Assembly (NCBI GenBank): GCA_913063265.1
Contig: CAJXZG010000061.1
Span: 1-33,704, forward strand
Direction of reading: 5' to 3'
DNA length: 33,704 nucleotides
From: an uncultured Prolixibacteraceae bacterium
GTDB taxonomy: Bacteria > Bacteroidota > Bacteroidia > Bacteroidales > Prolixibacteraceae
How positions within the stretch are numbered: the stretch's first letter is position 1; each line of letters begins with the position of its first letter. The notes beneath the pieces are model-generated. The model was not told the origin of the DNA, searched no databases, and saw only the letters and a list, made by a program, of their open reading frames with translations. The position numbers and the translations under genes were made by a program. Positions 1-8,458 of the stretch are shown one piece after another.

Positions 1-28
1 GCTTCACCAAATTTGGTGAAGCTTTTTT
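1..28 (+). terminator. Intrinsic terminator at the window edge
   Basis: A perfect palindrome (11-bp arms GCTTCACCAAA/TTTGGTGAAGC) is followed by six T on the plus strand. It would end a plus-strand gene lying left of the window. It may also serve the convergent minus-strand operon ending at 39, but the bases needed to judge a U-tract in that direction lie outside the window. Confidence 0.75.
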
Positions 29-38
29 ACTTTCCAAT

Positions 39-797
39 CTATAATTGAAAAACATCGCCTGCCTCATATCTCGATGTCAAAAGAACTTCATATTTTGACT
101 TTAACGGATTCATAGTTTCACTTGCAATTTCAGGAGTATTGTTCTCTTTTGAAAGATGACTCAGAAAAACGCACTGTAAATTTTCACCTGCGTGAGCTTG
201 TAACAATTCGAAGGTTTGTTTATTTGACAAATGGCCCAATTCAGAAGCCACACGTTTTTTTAGAAAATAAGGATACCTTCCTTCCCACAGCATCTTTTCA
301 TCGTAATTACTTTCCAAAAATAATCCGTCGCACATTTTTAAATGTTCAGTAACATTACTGCAGGCTTCGCCAATGTCGGTAAAAACACCGATATTTTTAT
401 TTTTATACTGAACTCTAAATGAACAAGGTTCTGACGCATCGTGGTTTTTTTTAAAGCTAAATACCGAAAATTCTCCAATTTCAATTATCTCACCTGGCTC
501 AAAAAACCTCGGAGAATCGGGACGAAGATTTTTATAAGCGCCATGAAAAGTTTTTGCTGTTAAATAAATTGGAACCTGCATTTTTTTACTTACACCTCTT
601 ACACCCCTCATGTGATCACTGTGCTCATGAGTTACAAACACTGCTTTTACTTTAGCAGGATTCAAATTTCGTTCTTTCATTCTAATCAGAATCTGTTTAC
701 ACGAAATTCCGGCATCTACGAAAATGGCATCTTTTTCATTCCCGATATAGTAACAGTTTCCATTACTTCCCGAGGCAATAGCACATATTTCCAACAT
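39..797 (-). CDS. YycJ/WalJ-like metallo-beta-lactamase-fold hydrolase
   Basis: This 252-residue protein has the signature of metal-dependent metallo-beta-lactamase-fold hydrolases, THEHSDH at residues 56-62, preceded by a SGSNGN loop near residue 10 and a VDAG strand at 27-30. A later FTDIG segment and a SHLSKENN segment supply the further Asp and His ligands typical of the fold. Length and the N-terminal 'ASGSNGNCYYI' pattern match the YycJ/WalJ group, cytoplasmic proteins suspected to act on DNA ends or phosphodiesters; the substrate is not settled. It is the last gene of an apparent three-gene minus-strand operon, 26 bp after the isochorismatase-fold gene. No WalK/WalR genes are nearby, so a cell-wall role is not supported by context. 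The ATG at 797 fits the family N-terminus. Confidence 0.85.
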   Translation of the reverse strand: MLEICAIASGSNGNCYYIGNEKDAIFVDAGISCKQILIRMKERNLNPAKVKAVFVTHEHSDHMRGVRGVSKKMQVPIYLTAKTFHGAYKNLRPDSPRFFEPGEIIEIGEFSVFSFKKNHDASEPCSFRVQYKNKNIGVFTDIGEACSNVTEHLKMCDGLFLESNYDEKMLWEGRYPYFLKKRVASELGHLSNKQTFELLQAHAGENLQCVFLSHLSKENNTPEIASETMNPLKSKYEVLLTSRYEAGDVFQL

Positions 798-823
798 CTT
801 CCTCTAAATTTACTATTCTGAAT

Positions 824-1366
824 TTATTTTACCAGTTTCGAAATCGCCCTGAACTCACTCGCCGCCGATGTTCTCGTTAATTCGAAAAGAATTGATTCGT
901 ATGAAGTCATCATAATTCCCTCGTATCGAAAACGTTCTTTTGCAAGTTCAATATTATTTTTTGAGCGTGAAGAAACACAATCCATTACTACAATCGGATT
1001 AAATCCTGATTCTTTCAGGTCGATTGCTGTTTGTATAACACAAACATGAGATTCAATTCCTGAGATAATAATATTTTTGGCGTTTAGCTCCTTAATTTTT
1101 TCAACCACCGCAGGTTCGTCACAACAACTAAAATCACGTTTTTCGATATATTTAAAATCCGGAATTGCTGACTTAATTTCAGGAAGTGTTTCTCCTATTC
1201 CTTTTGTATATTGTTGCGTTACAATTATTGGCAAGCCCAACTCATTTAATCCTTGAATTAATACCTGATTATTTTTTAACAAAGTCTCCTTATCGCACAT
1301 AACAGGAAATAGTCTTTCCTGAATATCAATAACTAATCCAACTGTATTTTTCTTTGTTATTCTCAT
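824..1366 (-). CDS. Isochorismatase-family cysteine hydrolase
   Basis: This 180-residue protein has the isochorismatase fold with an intact Asp-Lys-Cys triad: D14 in the strand LVIDIQERL, K76 in YIEKRDFS, and C109 in GIESHVCV. The family hydrolyses amide, imide or vinyl-ether bonds through a cysteine nucleophile. The GIESHVCVIQTA block and short length place it with YcaC-like hydrolases of unknown substrate rather than with true nicotinamidases, because the Asp-x-His metal site is absent. It lies 20 bp downstream of the SIS gene and 26 bp upstream of the YycJ-like gene, so the three are probably co-transcribed. The neighbours do not reveal a shared pathway, and the substrate remains unknown. 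Confidence 0.85.
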   Translation of the reverse strand: MRITKKNTVGLVIDIQERLFPVMCDKETLLKNNQVLIQGLNELGLPIIVTQQYTKGIGETLPEIKSAIPDFKYIEKRDFSCCDEPAVVEKIKELNAKNIIISGIESHVCVIQTAIDLKESGFNPIVVMDCVSSRSKNNIELAKERFRYEGIMMTSYESILFELTRTSAASEFRAISKLVK

Positions 1367-1386
1367 TTATAAACTAATAATTGATT

Positions 1387-1992
1387 TTATCCTTTTGCCT
1401 GAGCTCTAGATTTGTCACCAAGATATCCTCCATGATGACGTTTGGCATAATCATGAGCGGTAAATCCAATTTTGTTCATCATTGAAACCACCAAAGCATC
1501 ACCAATAACTGTCATTACCGTAGTTGAGGTTGTTGGAGATAAACCGAGCGGGCAAACTTCAGTCGGATTTCCTGTATTGATAAATGCATCTGCAGTTTTT
1601 ACCAGAATTCCATCAGGATTTCCGGAAATTAATATTACAGGCAAATTAGCATAAAGATGATGAGCAAGGTCAACCAACTCAATAATTTCCCGAGTTTTTC
1701 CTGAGTTTGAAATCAATAATAAAATATCATTCTCCTGTACCACACCCAGATCTCCATGTTGTGAATCGCTTGGATGTAAAAAAACTGCGGGTGTTCCTGT
1801 AGAACTAAAAGTTGTGGCAATATTTGCGGCGATCTGCCCTGCTTTTCCCATTCCACTTGCTACCAGCTTTCCTTTCTTTAGGTGAACACGGTCATAAATC
1901 AAATCAATTGCCTTTACAAATCCATCCTCCACAGGAATATTAAGAATAGCTTTTGCTTCGTGTTCTATAACCTTACGGATTGTTTCCTTCAT
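1387..1992 (-). CDS. SIS-domain sugar isomerase, arabinose-5-phosphate isomerase-like (no CBS domains)
   Basis: From the ATG at 1992 the protein has 201 residues and is essentially one SIS (sugar isomerase) domain. Landmarks are GMGKAGQIA near residue 47, STGTPAVFLHP near 64, HGDLG near 79, ISNSGKTRE near 94, CPLGLSPTTSTT near 147 and HHGG at 186-189. The last matches the catalytic-His region of KdsD. KdsD/KpsF enzymes convert ribulose-5-phosphate to arabinose-5-phosphate for Kdo and lipopolysaccharide synthesis. The classic enzyme carries two C-terminal CBS domains; here the gene stops right after the SIS domain, a form known in some Bacteroides and pathogenic E. coli. The frame is open upstream to a TTG at 2013, but a promoter -7 box covers that codon, so I use the ATG. 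Another phosphosugar isomerase activity remains possible. Confidence 0.8.
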   Translation of the reverse strand: MKETIRKVIEHEAKAILNIPVEDGFVKAIDLIYDRVHLKKGKLVASGMGKAGQIAANIATTFSSTGTPAVFLHPSDSQHGDLGVVQENDILLLISNSGKTREIIELVDLAHHLYANLPVILISGNPDGILVKTADAFINTGNPTEVCPLGLSPTTSTTVMTVIGDALVVSMMNKIGFTAHDYAKRHHGGYLGDKSRAQAKG

Positions 1993-2010
1993 TTTTATAA
2001 AATTGAAATG

Positions 2011-2042
2011 CAAATCTAAGTGAAAAAACAGTTGGAATCAAA
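2011..2042 (-). promoter_or_regulatory. Bacteroidota-type promoter of the SIS-gene operon
   Basis: On the minus strand TTTG (2042-2039), a 20-nt spacer and TAGATTTG (2018-2011) match the Bacteroidota sigma consensus TTTG-N19-TAnnTTTG. The inferred transcript begins near 2006, about 14 nt before the ATG at 1992. This excludes the TTG at 2013 as the start. Confidence 0.6.
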
Positions 2043-2423
2043 TGATTTACAAATCGAAAGTCTTAAAAAAATTACACCTTAAAAATCCATGTAAAATTTC
2101 TTTTGAAAAATAGTTAAAGTCTTGAACTTAATCCTTTGAAATTTATTTAATGTTGATTCAGCAGAGTCGTGTTATCTTTGAAATTCAATCCATACAAGAA
2201 AGTTTTAAGCTGAAACGATTTTATGACAAGGATAATATACATACTAATTTGTGATTTTAGTCACATCCCTAATGTGTTATATGTCATAAAAATTAATGAA
2301 CAATTCTCATGTCTTTACGGTTAAATAATCATTACTTTTATTAAATTTTTAAAACCAAAATATAAACGAACCTTTCATTTCTAAAATGTTCAAGGATTAA
2401 AGGGAGTATTAAACAAATTTTAA
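2043..2423 (+). promoter_or_regulatory. Long upstream region and leader of sucCD
   Basis: No gene is seen here. The plus strand carries a promoter-like TATCTTTG at 2173-2180, with a GTTG 17 nt upstream at 2152-2155, implying a leader of about 235 nt before sucC. Inside it are an exact TGTGA-N6-TCACA palindrome (2250-2265) and a 10-bp inverted repeat, TTTTATGACA (2219-2228) against TGTCATAAAA (2282-2291). A weaker -7-like TACTTTTA lies at 2333-2340 and could start a shorter transcript. I see no recognisable riboswitch. Confidence 0.5.
2250..2265. promoter_or_regulatory. CRP/FNR-type palindrome upstream of sucCD
   Basis: The sequence TGTGATTTTAGTCACA is an exact TGTGA-N6-TCACA dyad, the classic binding half-sites of CRP/FNR-superfamily regulators. 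It is about 160 bp before sucC and about 70 bp downstream of the predicted -7 box at 2173-2180. It could therefore act as a roadblock for that promoter or as an activator site for a closer one. Binding by a regulator in this organism is inference. Confidence 0.45.
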
Positions 2424-3557
2424 ATGAAAATTCACGAATATCAAGCCCGAAATTTATTCAGGAAGTACGGGATTCCTGTACCTGATGGCGATGTATGCCA
2501 CTCAATGGACGAAGTAAAACAAAAAGTTTCAGATGATGACAAACTACGAGTTGTTAAAGCACAGGTTCATGCCGGAGGCAGGGGCAAAGCCGGTGGTGTA
2601 AAACTGGCAAAAACAAAGGCTGAAGCGATTGCTGCTGCGGAACAAATTTTGGGAATGACCATTAAAGGTTTGACTGTAGAAAAAGTATTAATTGCCGATG
2701 CTGTCGATATTGAAAAGGAATATTATTTTGGATTGATCAATGACAGAAATACCAAATCGGTAACCTTAATGGCCAGTGCAGAAGGAGGTGTGGAAATTGA
2801 AGAAGTGGCAAAAGTTTCGCCTGAAAAGATTATTAAAATGGCCATTGACCCTACGATGGGATTAATGGATTGGCAGGCACGTAAAATTGCATTACAACTT
2901 TTTGATGAACCAAGTCAGATACGTCAGGCGGCTTCTATATTTGTAAAACTTTATCAATTATACGTTGATACTGATTCTTCTTTAGCTGAGATTAACCCTT
3001 TGGTTTTAACACCCGATAAAAAAGTATTAGCCATTGATGGAAAAATGAATTTTGACGACAACGCCCTGTTCCGTCAACGTAAAATTTTACAAATGCGTGA
3101 GGTGAATGAGGATGAGGCAAAAGAAATAGAAGCATCGGCAAAAGGATTGTCATACATAAAACTGGATGGGAACATAGGATGTATGGTAAATGGTGCCGGA
3201 TTAGCCATGGCAACAATGGACATGATAAAACTGTATGGTGGTAATCCTGCAAATTTCCTTGATATTGGTGGCTCATCAAACCCCGAAAAGGTGGTTGACG
3301 CCATGAATATTTTGTTAAGCGACAGTAATGTTGAAGCAGTCATGATCAATATTTTTGGTGGTATTACAAGATGCGATGATGTGGCACGTGGACTTGTTAT
3401 TGCCCTGGATGAAATTAAAACGGAGATTCCTATTGTAATTCGATTGTCGGGGACAAATGCAAAAGAAGGTTTGGAAATTATCAGGAAAAAGGGATTACCT
3501 ACGGTTTCAACAATGAGTGAGGCAGCCAAAACAGCAATTGAATTAAGTAAAAAGTAG
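2424..3557 (+). CDS. sucC: Succinate-CoA ligase (ADP-forming) subunit beta
   Basis: SucC binds the nucleotide and, with SucD, interconverts succinyl-CoA and succinate with substrate-level phosphorylation in the TCA cycle. The 377 residues are close to the usual length of about 388. The N-terminus [20 protein letters not shown] is the family hallmark; an ATP-grasp region follows ([17 protein letters not shown] near residues 45-60, then [20 protein letters not shown] near 190-210). The C-terminal ligase/CoA domain carries NFLDIGG and [12 protein letters not shown]. The gene is followed after 4 bp by sucD, giving the standard two-gene unit. Its long leader contains a CRP/FNR-like site, which suggests control by carbon or redox state. 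The ATG at 2424 is the only start consistent with the conserved N-terminus. Confidence 0.97.
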   Translation: MKIHEYQARNLFRKYGIPVPDGDVCHSMDEVKQKVSDDDKLRVVKAQVHAGGRGKAGGVKLAKTKAEAIAAAEQILGMTIKGLTVEKVLIADAVDIEKEYYFGLINDRNTKSVTLMASAEGGVEIEEVAKVSPEKIIKMAIDPTMGLMDWQARKIALQLFDEPSQIRQAASIFVKLYQLYVDTDSSLAEINPLVLTPDKKVLAIDGKMNFDDNALFRQRKILQMREVNEDEAKEIEASAKGLSYIKLDGNIGCMVNGAGLAMATMDMIKLYGGNPANFLDIGGSSNPEKVVDAMNILLSDSNVEAVMINIFGGITRCDDVARGLVIALDEIKTEIPIVIRLSGTNAKEGLEIIRKKGLPTVSTMSEAAKTAIELSKK

Positions 3558-3561
3558 CAAA

Positions 3562-4431
3562 ATGAGTATATTGATCAATAAAAACACAAAAGTAATAGTA
3601 CAAGGGATCACTGGTCGTGACGGAGCTTTTCATACCAGTAAAATGAAAGCTTACGGAACAAATATAGTGGGGGGAATCTCTCCGGGTAAAGGAGGTATTG
3701 AAGTTGAAGGTGTTCCAGTTTTTAATACTGTGGAAGAAGCCGTTCAAACAACAGGAGCCAATGCGTCTGTAATATTTGTACCTGCACCATTTGCCGGAGA
3801 TGCGATATTAGAAGCCAGTTATGCCGGAGTTGAACTTGTTATTTGTATTACAGAAGGTGTGCCGGTTCAGGACATGATTAAAGTAACTCCTGTTTTAAAA
3901 CAAAATGGTACTAAACTGATAGGAGCAAATTGCCCGGGATTAATTACCGTTGATGAATGTTTAATAGGTATTCTTCCCGGAATGATTTTCAAAAAAGGAA
4001 ATGTTGGTTTGATCTCTCGTTCGGGAACACTTACATATGAAGTTGTAAATATGCTAAGTAATAACGGGCTTGGACAAACTACCTGTGTTGGTATAGGAGG
4101 AGATTCGGTTTCAGGATTATATTATATTGATTTACTTGAACAATATGAAAAGGATCCGGAAACAAAAGCTGTAGTTTTAATTGGCGAAATTGGAGGTGAC
4201 GCGGAAGAACAGGCAGCAAAATATATTAAAGAAAAAATGACGAAGCCGGTTGTTGCATTTATCGCAGGTCAGTCAGCTCCTCCCGGAAAAAGAATGGGAC
4301 ATGCGGGAGCAATAATTTCCAGTGGATCCGGAACAGCCGAAGAAAAAATTAAAGCATTTGCTGCTGCCGGAGTTCCGGTTGCCAAAGAACCAAGTGAAAT
4401 TCCGGGAATTTTGAAAGAAAAACTGGGCTAG
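3562..4431 (+). CDS. sucD: Succinate-CoA ligase subunit alpha
   Basis: SucD is the CoA-binding and phosphohistidine-carrying partner of SucC. At 289 residues it has the expected length. The active-site histidine is H247 within [11 protein letters not shown], and the N-terminal Rossmann CoA-binding segment shows [12 protein letters not shown] at 14-25 and GGISPGKGG at 37-45. The cofactor-binding GANCPGLI is at 121-128 and SRSGTLTYE at 152-160. It begins 4 bp after the sucC stop, so translation is probably coupled. A strong hairpin 25 bp downstream ends the unit and separates it from the convergent ATP synthase operon. Nothing in the protein departs from the family. Confidence 0.97.
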   Translation: MSILINKNTKVIVQGITGRDGAFHTSKMKAYGTNIVGGISPGKGGIEVEGVPVFNTVEEAVQTTGANASVIFVPAPFAGDAILEASYAGVELVICITEGVPVQDMIKVTPVLKQNGTKLIGANCPGLITVDECLIGILPGMIFKKGNVGLISRSGTLTYEVVNMLSNNGLGQTTCVGIGGDSVSGLYYIDLLEQYEKDPETKAVVLIGEIGGDAEEQAAKYIKEKMTKPVVAFIAGQSAPPGKRMGHAGAIISSGSGTAEEKIKAFAAAGVPVAKEPSEIPGILKEKLG

Positions 4432-4445
4432 TAAATATCTGATCG

Positions 4446-4490
4446 TAAAAAATAGCAAGAGGCGGTTCCAATCGGAATCGCCTCTTAGTA
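4446..4490. terminator. Bidirectional terminator between sucD and atpG
   Basis: The arms AAGAGGCGGTTCC (4457-4469) and GGAATCGCCTCTT (4474-4486) pair over 13 bp with one G-U type mismatch and a 4-nt loop. On the minus strand the hairpin is followed by a TATTTTTT run, a good terminator for the atp operon. On the plus strand it is followed by an A/T-rich stretch without a clean U-tract, so it is weaker for sucCD. Confidence 0.8.
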
Positions 4491-4512
4491 TTTATAATAT
4501 ATTTTAAATATT

Positions 4513-5391
4513 CTAGCCTTTCAATGCTTCTGCCCCACTGACAATTTCCAGAATCTCTCCCGTAATTGCAGCTTGGCGTGCTTTATTGTATTCCAATGTC
4601 AGGTAGCTAAGTAATTCAGTTGCATTATCTGTTGCACTGTGCATGGCCGTCAATCTGGCCCCGTGTTCCGCAGCATGAGAATCAAGAAGTGCTTTATAAA
4701 ACTGAATTTTCAAAATTCTTGGAATTAACTCCTGCACGATGTATTCTTTTGAGGGCTCATAAATAAAGTTGGGATTTGCCTTTATTTCTTCATCCTGTTT
4801 TACTTCTATCGGCAGAAATTGTTCTGTTGTCTGAATTTGAACTGCAGCATTTTTAAACTGGTTATAAACCAACTCAACACGATCATATTTTCCTTCAACA
4901 AAAGCATTCATAATTTCCTCAGAAATTTCAGATACATTTTCAAAAGACAATTCATTAAAAATATCATTTTTATTATCGTCTATTTCAAATTCATGATATT
5001 TTAACTGTCTCATCCCTTGTTTTCCGATACAAAGAAATTCAATATTCCCAAGGTCCAATTGACTTTCATACTGCTCCTGAACCAATTTAGCAGCTGTTTT
5101 TGCAATATTTGTATTAAAGCCACCGCATAACCCACGGTTTGAAGAAATCAGAACAATAAGAACTTTTTCAGGCTCCCTTTGATCCGAATAAACAGAATCC
5201 TCGGATTCGCCCAGACTTGAACTTATCGATGAAAGAATACCATGTAATTTATTTGCATATGGCCTTATCTGATAAATTGCATCCTGCGCCTTTTTTAGTT
5301 TTGCTGCAGATACAATTTTCATCGCACTCGTAACTTGTCGAGTAGTTTTTACCGATGCAATCCGAATTCTAATTTCTTTTAATCCAGCCAT
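4513..5391 (-). CDS. atpG: F-type ATP synthase subunit gamma
   Basis: Gamma is the central rotor shaft that couples the c-ring to the catalytic alpha3-beta3 head. The 292 residues fit the family. The N-terminal helix MAGLKEIRIRIASVKTTRQV and TSAMKIVSAAKLKKAQ (residues 21-36) are the usual signature, as is the C-terminal ARLTAMHSATDNATELL helix that enters the head. SNRGLCGGFNTNI near residue 85 marks the middle Rossmann-like domain. It is the last gene of the operon, 46 bp after atpA, and is followed by a terminator. In many bacteria atpD and atpC follow here; in this genome they do not. Confidence 0.97.
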   Translation of the reverse strand: MAGLKEIRIRIASVKTTRQVTSAMKIVSAAKLKKAQDAIYQIRPYANKLHGILSSISSSLGESEDSVYSDQREPEKVLIVLISSNRGLCGGFNTNIAKTAAKLVQEQYESQLDLGNIEFLCIGKQGMRQLKYHEFEIDDNKNDIFNELSFENVSEISEEIMNAFVEGKYDRVELVYNQFKNAAVQIQTTEQFLPIEVKQDEEIKANPNFIYEPSKEYIVQELIPRILKIQFYKALLDSHAAEHGARLTAMHSATDNATELLSYLTLEYNKARQAAITGEILEIVSGAEALKG

Positions 5392-5437
5392 ACAAAATTT
5401 GATTGTAATCTTTTCAGAATACCCGAAAATTTATTTT

Positions 5438-7018
5438 TTAGTTTTTATACTTCTCGGCAATTTCGCCTGCTACTTTACGTATAATGTTTTCTGTTTCCTC
5501 CGTTAGCTTTCCTTCTTTTAACTCTTCAAGAGCCGGTTGATACTGCATTTTCATTACCTCTAGAAAGTTTGCTTCAAAATCTTTTACCTTATCAATCGGT
5601 ACAGTTCGTAACAATTCATTAACTCCACAGTACATTAACGAAATTTGTTGCTCGATTTCCAAAGGCGAATATTGCCCTTGCTTAAGCAGTTCTACATTTT
5701 TACGTCCTTTGTCAAGAATTCTCATCGTTGCATTATCCAAATCTGACCCAAATTTTGCAAATGCTTCGAGTTCACGGAATTGAGCCTGGTCGATTTTTAA
5801 TGTACCCGCAACTTTTTTCATTGCCTTTACCTGAGCGCTACCTCCTACACGTGAAACAGAGATACCAACATTAATAGCAGGACGAATACCTGAGTTAAAA
5901 AGCTGTGGCTCAAGGAAAATCTGACCATCAGTAATTGAAATTACATTGGTTGGTATGTATGCAGAAACATCACCAGATTGTGTTTCAATAATTGGAAGTG
6001 CGGTTAATGAACCACCTCCTTTTACCTTATCTTTTAAACAATCAGGCAAATCATTCATATTTGAAGCTACTTCATCACTTTCAATGATTTTGGCAGCACG
6101 TTCCAATAAACGTGAGTGCAAATAGAACACATCTCCCGGATAAGCTTCTCGTCCCGGTGGGCGACGCAAAAGAAGTGAAACCTCACGATAAGAAACTGCC
6201 TGTTTGGACAAATCATCGTAAATAATTAATGCATGACGACCTGTATCCCTAAAATATTCTCCGATTGAAGCTCCTGCATAAGGTGCATAAAACTGCAAAG
6301 CTGCAGGTGAAGAAGCCGGTGCTGAAACAATAACTGTGTATTCCATTGCACCATTTTTTTCAAGTGTTGATGCAATATTTGCGACTGTAGAACCTTTTTG
6401 CCCAACTGCTACATAAATGCAAAAGACAGGTTTGCCTTTTTCAAAATTTTCCCGTTGATTAATAATTGTATCAATAGCGATAGCCGTTTTCCCGGTCTGA
6501 CGGTCGCCGATGATCAATTCACGTTGTCCGCGTCCAATAGGAATCATCGCGTCTACAGCTTTAATCCCTGTTTGTAAAGGTTCTTTTACGGGCTGTCTGA
6601 ATATTACCCCCGGGGCTTTTCTTTCCAATGGCATTTCAAACAATTCACCTGAAATTGCTCCTTTCCCGTCAATTGGTTCACCCAATGTATTGATTACACG
6701 ACCTAAAAGCTGTTCCCCAACCATTATCGATGCAATTCTCTGTAATCTTTTTACAGTATCACCTTCTTTTATTTTTGACGAAAGTCCCAGGATTACCGCA
6801 CCAACATTATCTTCTTCAAGATTTAAAACAATTCCTTTCACACCGCTGTCGAATTCAATCATTTCGTTGGCCTCTACATTCGAAAGGCCATAAATACGTG
6901 CAATACCGTCACCCACTTGCAAAACGGTGCCAACTTCTTCCAGTTCAGCTTCAGATTTAAATCCTTCTAACTGTTGTTTTAAAATTTGAGATATTTCAGC
7001 CGGTTTAATATTTGTCAT
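5438..7018 (-). CDS. atpA: F-type ATP synthase subunit alpha
   Basis: Alpha forms the non-catalytic nucleotide-binding positions of the F1 head. The 526-residue protein has a P-loop GDRQTGKT at 171-178, the DDLSKQA Walker B region near 268-274, and the arginine finger R390 in [10 protein letters not shown] that completes the neighbouring beta-subunit catalytic site. The N-terminal stretch with [13 protein letters not shown] binds the delta subunit. It is slightly longer than the E. coli protein (513), chiefly from small insertions. It sits 30 bp after atpH and 46 bp before atpG in the conserved order B-E-F-H-A-G. Confidence 0.98.
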   Translation of the reverse strand: MTNIKPAEISQILKQQLEGFKSEAELEEVGTVLQVGDGIARIYGLSNVEANEMIEFDSGVKGIVLNLEEDNVGAVILGLSSKIKEGDTVKRLQRIASIMVGEQLLGRVINTLGEPIDGKGAISGELFEMPLERKAPGVIFRQPVKEPLQTGIKAVDAMIPIGRGQRELIIGDRQTGKTAIAIDTIINQRENFEKGKPVFCIYVAVGQKGSTVANIASTLEKNGAMEYTVIVSAPASSPAALQFYAPYAGASIGEYFRDTGRHALIIYDDLSKQAVSYREVSLLLRRPPGREAYPGDVFYLHSRLLERAAKIIESDEVASNMNDLPDCLKDKVKGGGSLTALPIIETQSGDVSAYIPTNVISITDGQIFLEPQLFNSGIRPAINVGISVSRVGGSAQVKAMKKVAGTLKIDQAQFRELEAFAKFGSDLDNATMRILDKGRKNVELLKQGQYSPLEIEQQISLMYCGVNELLRTVPIDKVKDFEANFLEVMKMQYQPALEELKEGKLTEETENIIRKVAGEIAEKYKN

Positions 7019-7048
7019 TGTATCTTATTTTTTCGCTTCTTAATCAAT

Positions 7049-7597
7049 TTATTTCAGCTCAGTTTCCAGCAAATGCTGCTTTATATTTTTAAGTTTTGTG
7101 TATACACTTGAATCAAACTGTTTATCTTCAATCCTTAAAATTAATCCTCCAATAATTTCAGGGTCAACCTCTCTTGAAAGTTCAATTTTAGCATTGAGTT
7201 CTTTCCCCATCATGTCAGCAATTTTATTTACTGTTTTTTCATCAACTTCCGTTGCGGTTGTAAGGACAGCCGATTTAATATTTCTATCTTTCCTTATTAT
7301 TTCTAAAAAATATGTGCAAATTCCGGGAATAAATACTTCCCGTTTGTTTTTTGCAATGAGCAAAAGAAAGTTTAGGGTTAGTTCGTTTATTTCATTCTTA
7401 AACAGGTCATTGATTAAATCAACTTTTTTTGATGTTGTAATCACAGGACTTTCAAGTAAAAGAATAAATTCAATGGATTTATTACAAATGTTTAAAACTT
7501 TTTCAACATCTGCCTTTACCGTTTCAATCATACTCTTCTCATGAGCTGCAAGAAAAAAGGCCTTCGCATATCTTACCCTGATTGTACTGTCGTTCAT
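7049..7597 (-). CDS. atpH: F-type ATP synthase subunit delta (OSCP)
   Basis: Delta joins the top of the F1 head to the peripheral stalk b-subunits. The 182-residue sequence begins with the typical RVRYAKAFFLAAHEK helix (residues 7-21) and ends with the conserved VDPEIIGGLILRIEDKQFDSSVYTKL-type block, here near residues 142-168, which identifies the family despite its generally low conservation. It lies 4 bp after atpF, so the two are probably translated together. Nothing unusual is seen. Confidence 0.95.
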   Translation of the reverse strand: MNDSTIRVRYAKAFFLAAHEKSMIETVKADVEKVLNICNKSIEFILLLESPVITTSKKVDLINDLFKNEINELTLNFLLLIAKNKREVFIPGICTYFLEIIRKDRNIKSAVLTTATEVDEKTVNKIADMMGKELNAKIELSREVDPEIIGGLILRIEDKQFDSSVYTKLKNIKQHLLETELK

Positions 7598-7601
7598 ACT
7601 C

Positions 7602-8096
7602 TTAATTTAGTTTTATATCATCAACTAAACCATCTACCATTTTTTCCTGTTCTTTTTTATTGCTGAGTTCTTTTTTAATTACTTTTTCAGCAATTGTAAC
7701 CGAAAGTTCTGCAACTTGTTTTTTTATTTCGTTAATGGCAGCAACCTTCTCAGATTCGATCTGGCGTTGGGCAAGTTCTATACTTTTTGTTGCTTCCTGC
7801 GATGCTTTTTCTTTTGCTTCGGCAACAATTTTGTCTTTCAATTCTTTCGCTTCTTTAAGAATCTGATTTTTCTCTTTTCTGGCTTCTGCAATAATTCTGT
7901 CGTTATCTGCTTTTAAACCTTCAACTTCTTTTTTTGCTTCTTCAGCTGAATTTAAAGCATTTGCTATTGATTCTTCTCTTTCTTTTAAAGCATTCAGAAT
8001 TGGTTTCCAGGCAAACTTTTTCAGAATATAAAGCACGATTCCAAAAATAATCAGCATCCAAAATATAGTACCGAGATTCGGATTAACTAATTCCAT
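7602..8096 (-). CDS. atpF: F-type ATP synthase subunit b
   Basis: Subunit b forms the peripheral stalk. The 164 residues show one N-terminal membrane helix (about 8-27, with GTIFWMLIIFGIVLYIL), then a long charged helix rich in Glu, Lys and Ala (about 35-155) that fits the dimeric coiled coil. The KFAWKPILNALKEREESI segment just after the membrane helix is a family mark. There is one b-type gene, so the stalk is presumably a homodimer. A 71-bp gap with a strong hairpin separates it from atpE upstream, and it runs into atpH with a 4-bp gap. Confidence 0.96.
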   Translation of the reverse strand: MELVNPNLGTIFWMLIIFGIVLYILKKFAWKPILNALKEREESIANALNSAEEAKKEVEGLKADNDRIIAEARKEKNQILKEAKELKDKIVAEAKEKASQEATKSIELAQRQIESEKVAAINEIKKQVAELSVTIAEKVIKKELSNKKEQEKMVDGLVDDIKLN

Positions 8097-8117
8097 AATT
8101 CTAATTTTTCAGGTTAA

Positions 8118-8156
8118 AGACAACTACACCTCCGGCAATCCCGAAGGTGGTTGTCT
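8118..8156 (-). other. Intercistronic hairpin between atpE and atpF
   Basis: On the minus strand AGACAACCACCTTCGG pairs with CCGGAGGTGTAGTTGTCT, with a 2-nt bulge and one mismatch, around a short GATTG loop. The 3' side is followed only by TTTAACC, so it is not a full intrinsic terminator. Its place right after the c-subunit gene suggests mRNA stabilisation or partial termination. Confidence 0.65.
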
Positions 8157-8167
8157 AATAAAGTTTT

Positions 8168-8434
8168 TTAGTTAATAAAAATAACTAATGCACAGATAAT
8201 AACTGCAAAGAATGCAACACCTTCAACAAGTGCTGCTGCCACAATCATATTTGAACGAATGTCGCCACTTGCTTCCGGCTGACGGGCAATTGCCTCCATT
8301 GCACTGGAACCAATTTTACCGATACCGATGGCAGCTGCCATAGCTGCTACTGCAGCACCAATTGCTGCGCCAAATTTAGCAAGTCCTACTCCCGCAGTAA
8401 CCTGTAATAAAACTGTTAAAATTGCTGATAACAT
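8168..8434 (-). CDS. atpE: F-type ATP synthase subunit c
   Basis: Subunit c forms the rotating membrane ring. The 88-residue protein is a two-helix hairpin joined by the conserved ARQPEA loop (residues 50-55). The ion-binding carboxylate is E71 in LVEGVAFF. The residue after it is Gly rather than Ser/Thr, and the first-helix position that is Gln in sodium rings aligns with Ile here, so proton coupling is the better inference. Residues 1-12 are a hydrophobic extension before the first Gly/Ala-rich helix. It lies 24 bp after atpB and is followed by a hairpin that may help supply the several copies needed per complex. Confidence 0.96.
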   Translation of the reverse strand: MLSAILTVLLQVTAGVGLAKFGAAIGAAVAAMAAAIGIGKIGSSAMEAIARQPEASGDIRSNMIVAAALVEGVAFFAVIICALVIFIN

Positions 8435-8458
8435 AATACTTAATTTAAAAAATTAATA

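Noticed and set aside
3074..3529. A 151-codon open frame on the minus strand within sucC
   Set aside because: It is the antisense shadow of a well-conserved sucC sequence, and its product has no recognisable domain.
6510..6960. Two plus-strand frames opposite atpA
   Set aside because: They are antisense to the nucleotide-binding core of atpA and have no independent start signals or domains.
8168..8434. Sodium-coupled c-ring
   Set aside because: The residue after the key Glu is Gly and the usual Gln of helix one is replaced by Ile, so the sodium-binding set is incomplete.
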